A stretch of 33,359 nucleotides of DNA from Byssovorax sp. (GTDB lineage Bacteria > Myxococcota_A > Polyangia > Polyangiales > Polyangiaceae): NCBI GenBank assembly GCA_025362495.1, contig JANYGI010000093.1, positions 1-33,359 on the forward strand, given 5' to 3'. Shown here in pieces: positions 1 to 7,804 of the stretch. The position numbers and the translations under genes were made by a program. Below the pieces are notes generated by a model that was not told the origin of the DNA, made no database searches, and saw only the letters and a list, made by a program, of their open reading frames with translations. Position 1 is the stretch's first letter. The number at the start of each line of letters is the position of its first letter.

Positions 1-237
1 CCCTCATCGCCCGACCTGCCTATACCGACTCCTGCCCGGCTCACCCGCCTCACCGATCCCGCAGCCTCACGCCGGTCATCCAAGCTTGCACCACGCGATG
101 CTCCGCCCAGCGCCGCCGATCTGCAAGTAAATACATCCCCGCGGTCCGCGGCCGAGTTCGCTGGTCGACGTCATTTCTCCGTCCCCGAAATTTTCGGACA
201 GACCTGCCGAGCACCGCCGCGCCCGGCGCGCGCTATC
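1..237. other. Non-coding stretch downstream of the intI-like gene
   Basis: I see no convincing gene here. The stretch is pyrimidine-rich on the plus strand. It ends at the stop codon of the minus-strand recombinase, so it is the 3' flank of that gene. The only structured element is a short dyad at 185-197. I looked for integron attC core sites (GTTRRRY paired with RYYYAAC) on both strands and found none. The left edge of the window may cut a feature that starts further left. Confidence 0.5.
185..197. repeat. Short A/T-centred inverted repeat downstream of the intI-like gene
   Basis: CCGAAA, one T, then TTTCGG gives a perfect 6-bp inverted repeat with a 1-nt centre. It lies 40 bases beyond the recombinase stop codon. 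It stands out because the surrounding DNA is very G+C rich. With a 1-nt centre it is a poor hairpin and has no following T run, so it is not a clear terminator. A protein-binding dyad or a recombination half-site pair is possible. I cannot tell these apart from chance. Confidence 0.25.
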
Positions 238-1290
238 CTACACATCCCCACCACCTCCGCCGCTCCTCGGTATCGCGCCACCCCCTGCTGATCGCCGCCC
301 CAGGACCCCGTCAAGTGGGCTCCACACCCCGAGCCCGCCGCGATTCAACACGTGTGTATAGATCATCGTCGTGCTCACATCGCGATGTCCGAGCAGCTCT
401 TGAATCGTGCGGATGTCATATCCCGCCTCCAGCAGATGGGTGGCGAACGAGTGCCGCAGCGTGTGACAGCTCGCCCGCTTCGCCAGCCCCGTCGCCAGCA
501 CCGCCGCGCGCACCGCGCTTTGCAGCACAGTCTCGTGCAGGTGATGCCGCCGCGTTCGACCCGTCACCGGCTCGCGGTAGGTGCGCGTCGCGGGGAACAC
601 CCACTGCCAGGGCCACTCGCGCGCCGCGTTCGGGTACTTTCGATCGAGCGCGTCGGGTAATTCCACCCAGCCGGCGTCGGCGTCGAGGTCGGCGAGGTGC
701 TGTTCGCGCACCCGGGCCAGGTGTCCGCGTAGCGGATTCACCATGCCTCGCGGCAGCATCGTCAGGCGATCTTGCCGCCCCTTCCCGTCGCGCACCACGA
801 TCTCCAGCCGCTCGAAGTCCAGGTCCTTCGCCCGCAGGCGCGCGCACTCGAGCAGCCTGAGCCCAGCTCCGTAGAGCAGCGACGCCATCAGCGCCGGAAC
901 ACCCCTCATCTGATTCAGCACCGCCGTGACCTCCCCGGGGGTGAGCACGGTGGGGACGCGGTGAGGCCGCTTGGCGCGCGTGAATTCTCCAAGGCGCGCG
1001 AGCGGCACCGACAGCACCTGGACGTACAGGAAAAGCAGCGCCGAGAGCGCCTGGTTCTGCGTCGATGGCGCGACGTGATGCTCGCTGGCAAGCGACGAGA
1101 GGAACGCTTCAATCTCCAGCGGCCCGAGCTCGCGCGGGTGACGGCGACCATGGAAGAGCACGAAGCGGCGGATCCACGCGCAGTAGGCCTCCGCGGTCCG
1201 AGGGCTATAGCCACGCGCGCGGATCGTTTCCCGAACGCGGTTGAGAAGACGTGGCGGGTTGCGGGAGAGGGAGGAGCTGCCGTCGTGCAT
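238..1290 (-). CDS. intI: Integron-integrase-type tyrosine recombinase (IntI family)
   Basis: A 350-residue site-specific recombinase. The N-terminal SAM-like core-binding domain spans about 14-105 and the catalytic domain about 113-318. Visible catalytic residues are R145 (GAGLRLLE), K170 nearby, H276 and R279 (CHTLRHSF), H302 (LLGHRDV) and nucleophile Y311 (TMIYTHV). The segment at about 211-235, with [16 protein letters not shown], matches the extra helix region that separates integron integrases from XerC/XerD. An open frame extends upstream to 1431. I chose the ATG at 1290 because it is preceded by a G-rich GGGGGGAG run and the upstream part is unlike the family. The C-terminal tail is Gly-rich and not conserved. 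In integrons the enzyme joins attC cassettes at attI, but I see no cassette array beside it, so it may be solitary or its array lies left of the window. Confidence 0.9.
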   Translation of the reverse strand: MHDGSSSLSRNPPRLLNRVRETIRARGYSPRTAEAYCAWIRRFVLFHGRRHPRELGPLEIEAFLSSLASEHHVAPSTQNQALSALLFLYVQVLSVPLARLGEFTRAKRPHRVPTVLTPGEVTAVLNQMRGVPALMASLLYGAGLRLLECARLRAKDLDFERLEIVVRDGKGRQDRLTMLPRGMVNPLRGHLARVREQHLADLDADAGWVELPDALDRKYPNAAREWPWQWVFPATRTYREPVTGRTRRHHLHETVLQSAVRAAVLATGLAKRASCHTLRHSFATHLLEAGYDIRTIQELLGHRDVSTTMIYTHVLNRGGLGVWSPLDGVLGRRSAGGGAIPRSGGGGGDV

Positions 1291-1456
1291 GGCTCCCCCC
1301 GACCGCACGCGCCGTACCAGGAAGAAAAACGCGACAGTCGAAGCTGAACCAGGGCGCGCAGCCCCTGGCGGCGACATGGCGGTCCGCACGGCCGCGTGTG
1401 CCGCCACAGCGATCTCGCTTGCAAAGCGCACCAGCTACCCTCTACCGTTCCTCTCC
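1291..1456. promoter_or_regulatory. Divergent intergenic region upstream of the intI-like gene
   Basis: These 166 bases separate the recombinase (-) from the unknown plus-strand gene at 1457. They must hold both promoters, and in a classical integron they would hold attI and the cassette promoter. I looked for a GTTRRRY core site and for paired RYYYAAC/GTTRRRY arms and found no good match. The closest string, GTTCCTC at 1447, departs from the consensus. I cannot place promoters with confidence. Confidence 0.3.
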
Positions 1457-2224
1457 ATGAGATTCCTCTCCCTCGCGGCCCTCAAGCTCGCCTTTGACGA
1501 TCTCGCCACCAAGCGCCATGCGGCGCTCGTCCACTCCAGCGCTGGCAAGACGTACCAGCCAATCCTGCTGGAGAAAAAGGCGCTCATCGATGCTCTGCCC
1601 GCGGCGCTCACCGGCGGTAAGCCCCTCGCCGAGGAGATCGCCGACGCCGACGTGGTCCACGATGGCTTCGGCGCGGCCATCTGGCACTTCAGCCAGGCCT
1701 ACGAGCGCTGGCCCGAGGTGCCATCCGACGTGCTGGCGGCGATCAAGCGCATCCAGGCGGCGCTCATCACCTCCCTTGACGATCTCCAGGCCAGCTATGC
1801 GACAGAGGCCCACGCGGCGGCCCGGCACCGGGAGAATCTCCAGACGCTGGAGTCCGATCTCAAGATGATCCCGGTCGCGGGCGGACTGTCACTGTACGAC
1901 TGGGCCGTGGGCTTCATCGGTGGTGGAGATCTGGTGGGCACTCTGCTCAGCCAGCGCGCCGACGCGAACACCCATACTCGCACCGACGCCGGGAAGATCC
2001 GCGCCGGCAGCGTGGCAGTCCTCGGCCGCTTTCGCGGCGCCCTCCAGGACGAGATCGCGCAAAACCTCGCTTTGCCGCGGGATCTTGACGCTCAGGTGTT
2101 TGCCTATTTCGACGAGCTGAGCGCGATGCGCGGCGCGGCGCTGGCCGCCCGGCCGAAGAAGAAGGCCGCTGTCCCGGCCGCGATACCGCCTGCCGCGCCC
2201 GCGACGCCCGGCACGGTGCCCTGA
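1457..2224 (+). CDS. Hypothetical protein, no family recognised
   Basis: A 255-residue protein that I do not recognise. The body, to about residue 225, is mostly helical in composition, with acidic and Ala-rich stretches such as a YATEAHAAARH segment. A Gly-rich part (GFIGGGDLVG) could be a loop or a short hydrophobic turn. The C terminus is a low-complexity tail with Lys-Lys-Lys followed by Ala/Pro repeats. There is no signal peptide or clear membrane segment, so it is probably cytoplasmic. I chose ATG 1457 because the open frame upstream runs into the divergent recombinase gene. The Shine-Dalgarno match is poor, so the start is uncertain. Lying directly opposite an integron-type integrase, it occupies the place of a first cassette, but no attC site follows it. 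The 42-bp tandem repeat begins 5 bases after its stop codon. Confidence 0.65.
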   Translation: MRFLSLAALKLAFDDLATKRHAALVHSSAGKTYQPILLEKKALIDALPAALTGGKPLAEEIADADVVHDGFGAAIWHFSQAYERWPEVPSDVLAAIKRIQAALITSLDDLQASYATEAHAAARHRENLQTLESDLKMIPVAGGLSLYDWAVGFIGGGDLVGTLLSQRADANTHTRTDAGKIRAGSVAVLGRFRGALQDEIAQNLALPRDLDAQVFAYFDELSAMRGAALAARPKKKAAVPAAIPPAAPATPGTVP

Positions 2225-2228
2225 GACA

Positions 2229-2438
2229 CCCCAGGGCCGCTCGATCGGGCGTCGGGGTCGTCCCGAGAACCCCGCGGGCCTCGCGACGTGGCGCCGCCGT
2301 CGTCGCGAGAGCCCCGCGGGCCTCTCGATCGGCCGTCGACGTTGTCCCGACAACCCCGCTGGCCTCTCGATCGGGCGTCCCGGGTGTCCCGAGAGCCCCG
2401 CTGGCCTATCGATCGGGCGTCGGGGTTGTCCCGAGAAC
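2229..2438. repeat. 42-bp tandem repeat, five copies plus a degenerate sixth
   Basis: Five units of exactly 42 bp lie head to tail, starting at 2229, 2271, 2313, 2355 and 2397. A partial, decayed copy continues from 2439 to about 2450. Each unit has the shape CCCGCNGGCC, then TCGATCGGGCGTC, then a G/T-rich part and a TCCCGAGAAC-like end. Units 1, 4 and 5 are close to each other. Unit 2 is the most diverged. Unit 3 contains a perfect dyad GTTGTC-CC-GACAAC at 2341-2354. The unit 2/3 junction holds CGAGAG and CTCTCG arms around CCCGCGGG. Because 42 is a multiple of 3, frames stay open across the block on both strands. I see no start codon with a ribosome site, so I treat it as a minisatellite. 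There are no variable spacers, so it is not CRISPR. Confidence 0.85.
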
Positions 2439-2475
2439 CTCAGGGTCGGGTGCCGATGGATGATAGATCCAGAGC

Positions 2476-3657
2476 GTGGCTCGCTCCCTCTTCTCGTCGA
2501 GTGACGATCTCGACGCCGTCCAGGTCCTCGATCACCTCGTCCGCCGGGCCGCCTCCGCGGGCGCCAGCGACATTCACATCGAGCCGAAGCGCGAGACGCT
2601 CCGGGTGCGGTTTCGCATCGACGGGGTGATGGTCAACCAGGGCCAGCTCCCGAGCGAGCTGGCGCCCCCGCTGACGAGCCGCGTGAAGGTGCTCGCGCGC
2701 ATGGACATGACCGAGCGCCGCTTGCCGCAAGACGGCCAGTTCAGCCTCGATCTCGGCGGCGGGCCGCTGGTTCACCTGCGCGCCTCGACGTTCCCCGCCA
2801 TCCACGGCGAGACGCTGGTGCTCCGCGTGCTGCTCGGCCACCAGATGATCCCCGTCGAGAAGATCGGCATGGATCCCGCCGATCTCGAGCGGGCGACGCG
2901 GCTCGCGGCGCGCCCCTCGGGCCTGATCATCGTGTGTGGGCCGACCGGATCCGGGAAGACGTCGACGCTCTATTCGCTGCTCAAGGTGATGAACACGACC
3001 GAGCTGAGCGTGGTCACGCTCGAGGATCCGATCGAGGTCGAGTTCGGCGAGATCACGCAGGGCCAGACCAACGTGCGGCAAGGCTTCACCTTCGCCGCGG
3101 GCCTGCGATCGATCCTGCGGCAAGATCCAGACGTGATCCTCGTCGGCGAGATGCGCGACGCCGAGACGGCGCAGATCTGCTTGCAAGCCAGCCTCACCGG
3201 CCACCTCGTGCTCTCGACCCTGCACACCTCGGACGCCGTCGAGACGGTGACCCGCCTCGTCGATCTCGGCGTCGAGCCCTGGATCGTGGCCAACTCGCTC
3301 CTCGCGGTGCTCGCGCAGCGCCTCGTGCGCGTGCTCTGCGACGCCTGCGCCGAGAAGCACGAGCTGGCCCAGGATCTCGGCGACGACGAGGGCAAGACGC
3401 TGCTGGCGAAGGGCACCGAGCTGCGCCGCGCCAAGGGCTGCGCGCGCTGTCACCAGACCGGCTACCGCGGCCGCACCGGCATCTTCGAGATGCTCGAGGT
3501 CGACGACGATCTGCGCGAGCTGATCAAGAGCCGCGCCGCCAAGCGCGCCTACCGCGAGAAGATCCGCGCGGCCGGCCTCGTGCCGCTGCGCGAGGCCGCC
3601 GTGGCCAAGGCGAAGGCGGGGATCACCTCGCTCGAAGAAGTGCTGCGCGTGACGTGA
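2476..3657 (+). CDS. GspE/PilB-family secretion ATPase, short form
   Basis: A 393-residue hexameric ATPase of the type II secretion/type IV pilus assembly class, which drives pilin or pseudopilin polymerisation at the inner membrane. Visible motifs are Walker A GPTGSGKT (155-162), the Asp box VVTLEDPIE (about 179-187), Walker B ILVGEMRD (221-228) and the His box TGHLVLSTLHT (241-251). A zinc-binding four-Cys module lies at C288, C291, C322 and C325 (CARCHQTGYRGR). It lacks the long N-terminal MshEN/N1 domain of full-length PilB or GspE (usually over 500 residues) and starts almost at the N2 domain. The four-Cys module and ASDIHIEP argue for GspE/PilB rather than the retraction ATPase PilT. 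The start is GTG at 2476, because in-frame stops lie at 2461 and 2464. No pilus or secretion partner is adjacent. Confidence 0.9.
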   Translation: MARSLFSSSDDLDAVQVLDHLVRRAASAGASDIHIEPKRETLRVRFRIDGVMVNQGQLPSELAPPLTSRVKVLARMDMTERRLPQDGQFSLDLGGGPLVHLRASTFPAIHGETLVLRVLLGHQMIPVEKIGMDPADLERATRLAARPSGLIIVCGPTGSGKTSTLYSLLKVMNTTELSVVTLEDPIEVEFGEITQGQTNVRQGFTFAAGLRSILRQDPDVILVGEMRDAETAQICLQASLTGHLVLSTLHTSDAVETVTRLVDLGVEPWIVANSLLAVLAQRLVRVLCDACAEKHELAQDLGDDEGKTLLAKGTELRRAKGCARCHQTGYRGRTGIFEMLEVDDDLRELIKSRAAKRAYREKIRAAGLVPLREAAVAKAKAGITSLEEVLRVT

Positions 3658-3663
3658 GGGAGA

Positions 3664-6075
3664 TCAGCTCGCGTCGCCGTTGCGGATGCGATCCGACTCG
3701 GCCAGGAGCGCGTCGCGCACGCGGCCGATCTCTTCCTCGATCGACGAGAGCGCGAAGGCGTTGTTGAACGGCACGCCCTGACGGGCCTTGTCCTCGACGC
3801 GCGCGCACAGCGCCGCGAGGGCCTTGGCGCCGAGGTGCCCGGCGCTGCCGCGGATGGTGTGGGCCACGCGCGAGATCAGCGGGAGATCGCCGCGCGCGAG
3901 GCCGTCGCGCAGCGAGACCAGGCGATCGGGCGTCTCTTGCAGGAAGAGCTCGATCACCTCGAGGACGAGGTCCGAGTCGCCCTGGCGCATGGCGCGGAGC
4001 TTCTCGAGGGCCGCGGGATCGATGGCCGGCGCGCGGCTGATCGGCGTGGGGCGGCGAGACGGCGATCGGTTCGACGTCGGCGCCGGCTCGGGCTCGACGT
4101 GGCGCCCGCGCGCGCCGGGGAGCGGCGCCCACTTGCGCAGGAGCCGATCGAGCTCGTCCCCCGCCATCGGCTTCGAGATGTAGTCGTCCATTCCGACCGA
4201 GAGGCACTTCTCGCGCGCGCCCGGGCCGGCGTCGGCCGTCATGGCGATGATCGGGATGCGCTGCGGCCCTTCGCGGCGGCGGATCTCCGCCGTGGCCGCG
4301 TAGCCGTCGAGCTTCGGCATCTGGCAGTCCATCAGCACCGCGATGTAGCCGCCGCGCAGGACCGCATCGATGGCCTCGAGCCCGTTCGACGCGACGTCGA
4401 CGAGGTAGCCGCGCTTCTCGGCCATCACCACGCCGACGCGCTGGTTGACGGCGTTGTCCTCCACGAGGAGCAGCCGCGGGCGCGCCGCGAGCTCGTTCTC
4501 GGGCTCGAGCGAGCGGCGCACGGCGTCGGCGAGGCTCACCCGGGGCATGATGCTCGTGCGCTGATCGTCGTCGTCGAGCGTCGACACGCCGAACGAGGGC
4601 GGCGCCGCGAACGGGATCCGCATCGACGCGGGCCCGCCGCGGATGGAGACGGGCGGGCGGGATCCCGGCGCCGTCGCCGAGGCGCCAGGCGTGGCTCCCG
4701 ACGCCGGCGGGATCGCCCGGCGGATCGTGTGCGGATCGCCGGTGCGCGTCGAGATCGGCCCGGCCGCGGGCGACGTGGCCTCGCTGCTCCAGGCGACCGC
4801 CGTCGAGGGATCGCGGCGGCGGTAGCGGACGCTCGACGGCGTGTCCTCGCCGCGGAGCTCGGCGGCGCGCCCCGTGGCGGTGACGCGCTCGACCGACGAG
4901 CCGAGCAGCCGGAGCAGCCCCGCCTGGAGCTGGGCCTGGCGCACCGGCTTGGCGAGCGTGACCAGAGGCCGCGGCGACGAGGCGAAGCCGCCCTCGCCAT
5001 GCAGGCGCTGACCCGGGTAGGCGATGGTGAGGATCTTGGTCGAGGCGATCCGCGGATCGTCGCTGATGGCCTGGAGCAAGGCGCCGTCGACCATGTCTTC
5101 GAGGGCGGCGTCGATCACCGCGACGTCGAACGGGCGGCCGGCGCGCGCCGCGTCGCGGAGCAGGAGCAGGACCGCGCCGCCCTCGGCCGCGAGCGCGCAG
5201 TCGACCTCGAGCGCCTCGACCATCTCGCGGATGTTGCGCCGGTTGGTCTCGTTGTCGATCGCCAGCAGCACGCGGCGCCCCTGCACGTCGACGCGCGGGA
5301 TCGCGCTCCGCTCCGGGGCCGCCGAGCGCCGATCGAAGCGCGCGGTGCACCAGAACGTGCTGCCCTTCCCGGGCGCGCTGCGGACGCCGATCGTCCCGTT
5401 CATGGCCTCGCAGAGGCGCTTCGCGAGCGAGAGGCCGAGGCCGGATCCGCCGAGCGCGCGCGAGCCGTCGTGGACCTGCGTGAACGGCTGAAAGAGCTTC
5501 GCCTGCCCCGCCGGAGCGATGCCGACCCCGGTGTCGCTGATCTCGAAGCGCGCCGTGACGCTCGAAGGCGACTCCTCGACGATCACCGCGCGGAGCACCA
5601 CCTCGCCGACGTCGGTGAACTTGATGGCGTTGCTGACGAGGTTGACGAGCACCTGGCGGAGCCGGGTGGGATCGCCGCGCAGGCTGCCCGGGAGCGACTG
5701 CGGCAGCGCGACGATGAGCTCGATGGCCTTGACGGCGGCGCGCTCGGCGAGGAGCTCGCCCACGTCGTCGGCGACGCGCCGGAGATCGACGTCGACGCGC
5801 TCGATCTCGATCTTCGACGACTCCATCCGCGTGTAATCGAGGACGTTGTTCAGCAGATCGACGAGGGCCTCGCCCGAGCTGCGGATGCGCTTGGTGTAGT
5901 CGCGCTGCTCGATCGAGAGATCGGTGTCGAGCAGGAGCGACGTCATCCCGACGACGCCGCTCGTGAGCGTGCGGATCTCGTGGCTGAGGTGGGCGAAGGC
6001 CTCGGTCTTCACCCGCGCTTGCTCGAGGGCTTCACGCGCCTCACGCAGCTCGTCGACGAGCCTCTGGTCGCTCAC
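3664..6075 (-). CDS. Soluble tripartite hybrid histidine kinase (HisKA-HATPase-REC-REC-HPt)
   Basis: An 803-residue multistep phosphorelay kinase. The order is a short coiled coil (1-24), HisKA with phospho-accepting H32 (HLSHEIRT), and an HATPase with the N box (LVNLVSNAIKF) and G boxes (DTGVGIAP, GGSGLGLSLAKR). A first receiver domain (about 255-380) is followed by a Pro/Arg-rich linker. A second, intact receiver has VEDN at 538-541 and phospho-acceptor D583 (VLMDCQMP), and a C-terminal HPt domain carries H739 (VAHTIRGSAGH). The first receiver is degenerate: its acidic pocket reads AIDN, although VID and AKP are kept. There is no membrane segment, PAS or GAF sensor, so input probably comes through a partner protein. 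The frame extends to a TTG at 6180. I prefer GTG 6075, which has CGAGGG 7 bases upstream. It converges on the ATPase gene with a 6-base gap. No cognate DNA-binding regulator is adjacent. Confidence 0.93.
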   Translation of the reverse strand: MSDQRLVDELREAREALEQARVKTEAFAHLSHEIRTLTSGVVGMTSLLLDTDLSIEQRDYTKRIRSSGEALVDLLNNVLDYTRMESSKIEIERVDVDLRRVADDVGELLAERAAVKAIELIVALPQSLPGSLRGDPTRLRQVLVNLVSNAIKFTDVGEVVLRAVIVEESPSSVTARFEISDTGVGIAPAGQAKLFQPFTQVHDGSRALGGSGLGLSLAKRLCEAMNGTIGVRSAPGKGSTFWCTARFDRRSAAPERSAIPRVDVQGRRVLLAIDNETNRRNIREMVEALEVDCALAAEGGAVLLLLRDAARAGRPFDVAVIDAALEDMVDGALLQAISDDPRIASTKILTIAYPGQRLHGEGGFASSPRPLVTLAKPVRQAQLQAGLLRLLGSSVERVTATGRAAELRGEDTPSSVRYRRRDPSTAVAWSSEATSPAAGPISTRTGDPHTIRRAIPPASGATPGASATAPGSRPPVSIRGGPASMRIPFAAPPSFGVSTLDDDDQRTSIMPRVSLADAVRRSLEPENELAARPRLLLVEDNAVNQRVGVVMAEKRGYLVDVASNGLEAIDAVLRGGYIAVLMDCQMPKLDGYAATAEIRRREGPQRIPIIAMTADAGPGAREKCLSVGMDDYISKPMAGDELDRLLRKWAPLPGARGRHVEPEPAPTSNRSPSRRPTPISRAPAIDPAALEKLRAMRQGDSDLVLEVIELFLQETPDRLVSLRDGLARGDLPLISRVAHTIRGSAGHLGAKALAALCARVEDKARQGVPFNNAFALSSIEEEIGRVRDALLAESDRIRNGDAS

Positions 6076-6264
6076 GGCCTGGCCCTCGCGGCGGACGCAA
6101 CGCGAAAGCTGAATGGTTTCCGATTGATCACGTCCCGTCGCATTCGAGATCAGGCTAGGGCCCGGTCTCTTCGGTCGCAAGCGTCACGCGGAGGCGCGGC
6201 CGCGCCATTTCCTTGGCGCTCCCCCGTGGTCCTGGACGCATGGCGTCTCGGCGCGTGCCGGATC

Positions 6265-6645
6265 TCACGAGCCGCGGCGCATCACCGGGATCCGGCGCGT
6301 CCCGCCCGGCACCGTTTCCTTGCGTTCTCTCGGCTCTTCGAGGTGATGGCGCGGGTGCTCGGGCCCCTCGCGGCGCACGGCTTTGTGGTGCAGGCCGCCA
6401 GGGTTCTCGCCGCGCTCGTAGCGGGCGTCGCTCTCGCGCGAGCTGAGGCCGCCGCTCTGCGCCTCGGCGACGCGGCGGATCGTCCGCTCGTCCGCGGGCT
6501 CGCTCGGCGGTCGCCACCACGCGCGCCGATCGCGCCGCGCGAGGACGATCCTCTTCACCCGCGCCGCCAGCGCCGCGATCGTCCGCGCGATCCAGCGTCC
6601 CAGCCAGCTCCCCTGCCCTCGTCGCGCCTTCATGCATGCACCCAT
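6265..6645 (-). CDS. Small basic hypothetical protein
   Basis: About 126 residues, with no family recognised. The N terminus is strongly basic with an amphipathic helix (LGRWIARTIAALAARVKRIVL) that could bind a membrane surface. The rest is charged, rich in Arg, Glu and Pro, and probably disordered. The codons have consistently G/C third positions, which supports real coding. Two starts are possible, ATG 6645 and ATG 6633; neither has a strong ribosome site. It lies on the same strand between the lipoprotein gene and the histidine kinase, 189 bases upstream of the kinase start. A longer overlapping frame (6155-6733) on the same strand looks less like protein. Confidence 0.55.
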   Translation of the reverse strand: MGACMKARRGQGSWLGRWIARTIAALAARVKRIVLARRDRRAWWRPPSEPADERTIRRVAEAQSGGLSSRESDARYERGENPGGLHHKAVRREGPEHPRHHLEEPRERKETVPGGTRRIPVMRRGS

Positions 6646-6907
6646 GGAGCCCCGCTGGGCCGCGCGGGAGCGGGTCGCCGACCGAAAATGCGACCTTGCC
6701 GTCGCCCGCCGGCGCGGCCATTCGGGAGGCCATGCGCGCCCTGGTCCACGACGGTGTTGCCGCCCGGATCCTCGATCGCCCCGCGCCCTCGCGGTCCTCG
6801 GCGACGGCTCCGGATCTCCGGCCTGGCAGGATGGAGATCGTGGAACGGGGGCGCGCGAAGAGGCCCTGCCTGCGCCCGAAAATCCGAGCTCCGGGGCTCG
6901 CGGCCGA
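6646..6907. other. Intergenic region, no supported gene
   Basis: These 262 bases lie between the Cys-rich lipoprotein gene and the small basic protein gene, both on the minus strand. Plus-strand and minus-strand frames cross it, but none has a ribosome site or recognisable protein character. Two similar A-rich words, CCGAAAATGCG near 6681 and CCCGAAAATCCG near 6877, are the only pattern noted. It may carry the promoter of the small gene. Confidence 0.4.
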
Positions 6908-7753
6908 TCAGTCGACGCAGAGCTTGTCGGTCTTGGGATCTTTCCAGGCGGGCTGGTTGTCGAGCTCGCGGACCTCGCCGGCGCGCGTGACGAGGTAGTC
7001 GACCGCGGTGTGGTTGTGGGGGCCGCAGCCGCAGAACTGGTAGCCGTAGAGGCGGACCTTGAAGCCATCGGCGACGGGCGTGACGCTGGTGGGATCGATC
7101 GTCTTCAGGAAGAGCACGGCGTCCTTCGGGAGATCGATCTTGCGGAGGGCCTTCGAGTCGGTGAGCGCGACGGCGAAGGCGAGGGCCTCGGCCGGGGTCT
7201 CGACGGGGGCGAAGCGCTTCACGAACGCGTCCTTGGTGTCGATGAGATCGAGCTTCTTGCCGTCGGCGACGACGTAGCGATGCCAGGTCGCGAGGCGGCA
7301 GCCGGAGCGATAAATCCCCTTCACTTCGAGGCCGCGACCGAGGGTGTCGCACCCGGTGATCGCGCTCTTGGGCGAGAGGGCGCCGAGGAGATCGTCGGCG
7401 CGCGAGTATTCGCCGCAGGTGATGCCGTCGCCCTTGGCCGTGCTCGGCGTGCCGCAGACGAGGGCGTCGCCCGCGACCTTGCAGCCGAGCTTGAGCAGCG
7501 GCTCGCGATCGACGTGCGCGTCGAAGGCGGTGACGACCGGGCCGGTCGCGGGCATCTCGGGGCGCGGGATGGCGCTCGCCGTCGGCGCCGCCGGATCGGT
7601 CGTCGAGGCGACAGGGGCCGCCGTGGGCGCGACCGTCGGCGCGATCGTCGGCATCGGCGGCGAGGCGACGGGAGGCGTGGCCTCGGGCGTCGTGCGGGGC
7701 TCGCAGGCGGCGAGTGAAATCGAGGCGGCGAGGAGCAGGAACGAGGTGCGCAT
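6908..7753 (-). CDS. Cys-rich envelope lipoprotein, function unknown
   Basis: A 281-residue lipoprotein. The signal peptide ends in the lipobox LAAC, giving a lipidated C17. A Pro/Thr/Ala-rich linker (about 20-70) leads to a folded domain with eight further Cys residues, in LGC, LVCGT, ITCGE, TGCDT, SGCRL, FCGCG (two) and the C-terminal LCVD. The even number and the extracytoplasmic location suggest four disulfides. The segment FCGCGPHNHTAVDY brings Cys and His residues together and could bind metal. I do not recognise the family. The start is ATG 7753. It lies 51 bases downstream of the Hsp33 gene on the same strand and could be co-transcribed with it. Confidence 0.85.
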   Translation of the reverse strand: MRTSFLLLAASISLAACEPRTTPEATPPVASPPMPTIAPTVAPTAAPVASTTDPAAPTASAIPRPEMPATGPVVTAFDAHVDREPLLKLGCKVAGDALVCGTPSTAKGDGITCGEYSRADDLLGALSPKSAITGCDTLGRGLEVKGIYRSGCRLATWHRYVVADGKKLDLIDTKDAFVKRFAPVETPAEALAFAVALTDSKALRKIDLPKDAVLFLKTIDPTSVTPVADGFKVRLYGYQFCGCGPHNHTAVDYLVTRAGEVRELDNQPAWKDPKTDKLCVD

Positions 7754-7804
7754 CGCCGCGGTTCATAGCCCGGAATCCCCGGGCCGACTACCCGCGGCGC
7801 GGCG

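Noticed and set aside
2229-2438. The 42-bp repeat as a CRISPR array
   Set aside because: The units are contiguous and the whole unit is repeated. There are no unique spacers and no cas genes nearby.
2229-2438. The 42-bp units as integron attC sites
   Set aside because: The units are too short, they are tandem without cassettes, and the GTTGTCC and CGAGAAC words do not fit the GTTRRRY/RYYYAAC cores.
2288-2629. Plus-strand frame across the 42-bp repeat as a small repeat protein gene
   Set aside because: It runs into the ATPase gene in another frame and has no ribosome site. I kept the repeat as DNA only and noted the coding possibility as a finding.
3835-6990. Plus-strand open frame of 1051 codons
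   Set aside because: It lies antisense to the histidine kinase in a register that stays open because of high G+C. Its translation is Arg/Ala/Asp-rich without any domain, whereas the opposite strand shows a full phosphorelay kinase.
6636-6998. Plus-strand frame of 120 codons in the 6646-6907 gap
   Set aside because: It overlaps the end of the lipoprotein gene antisense, shows no family features, and has no ribosome site.
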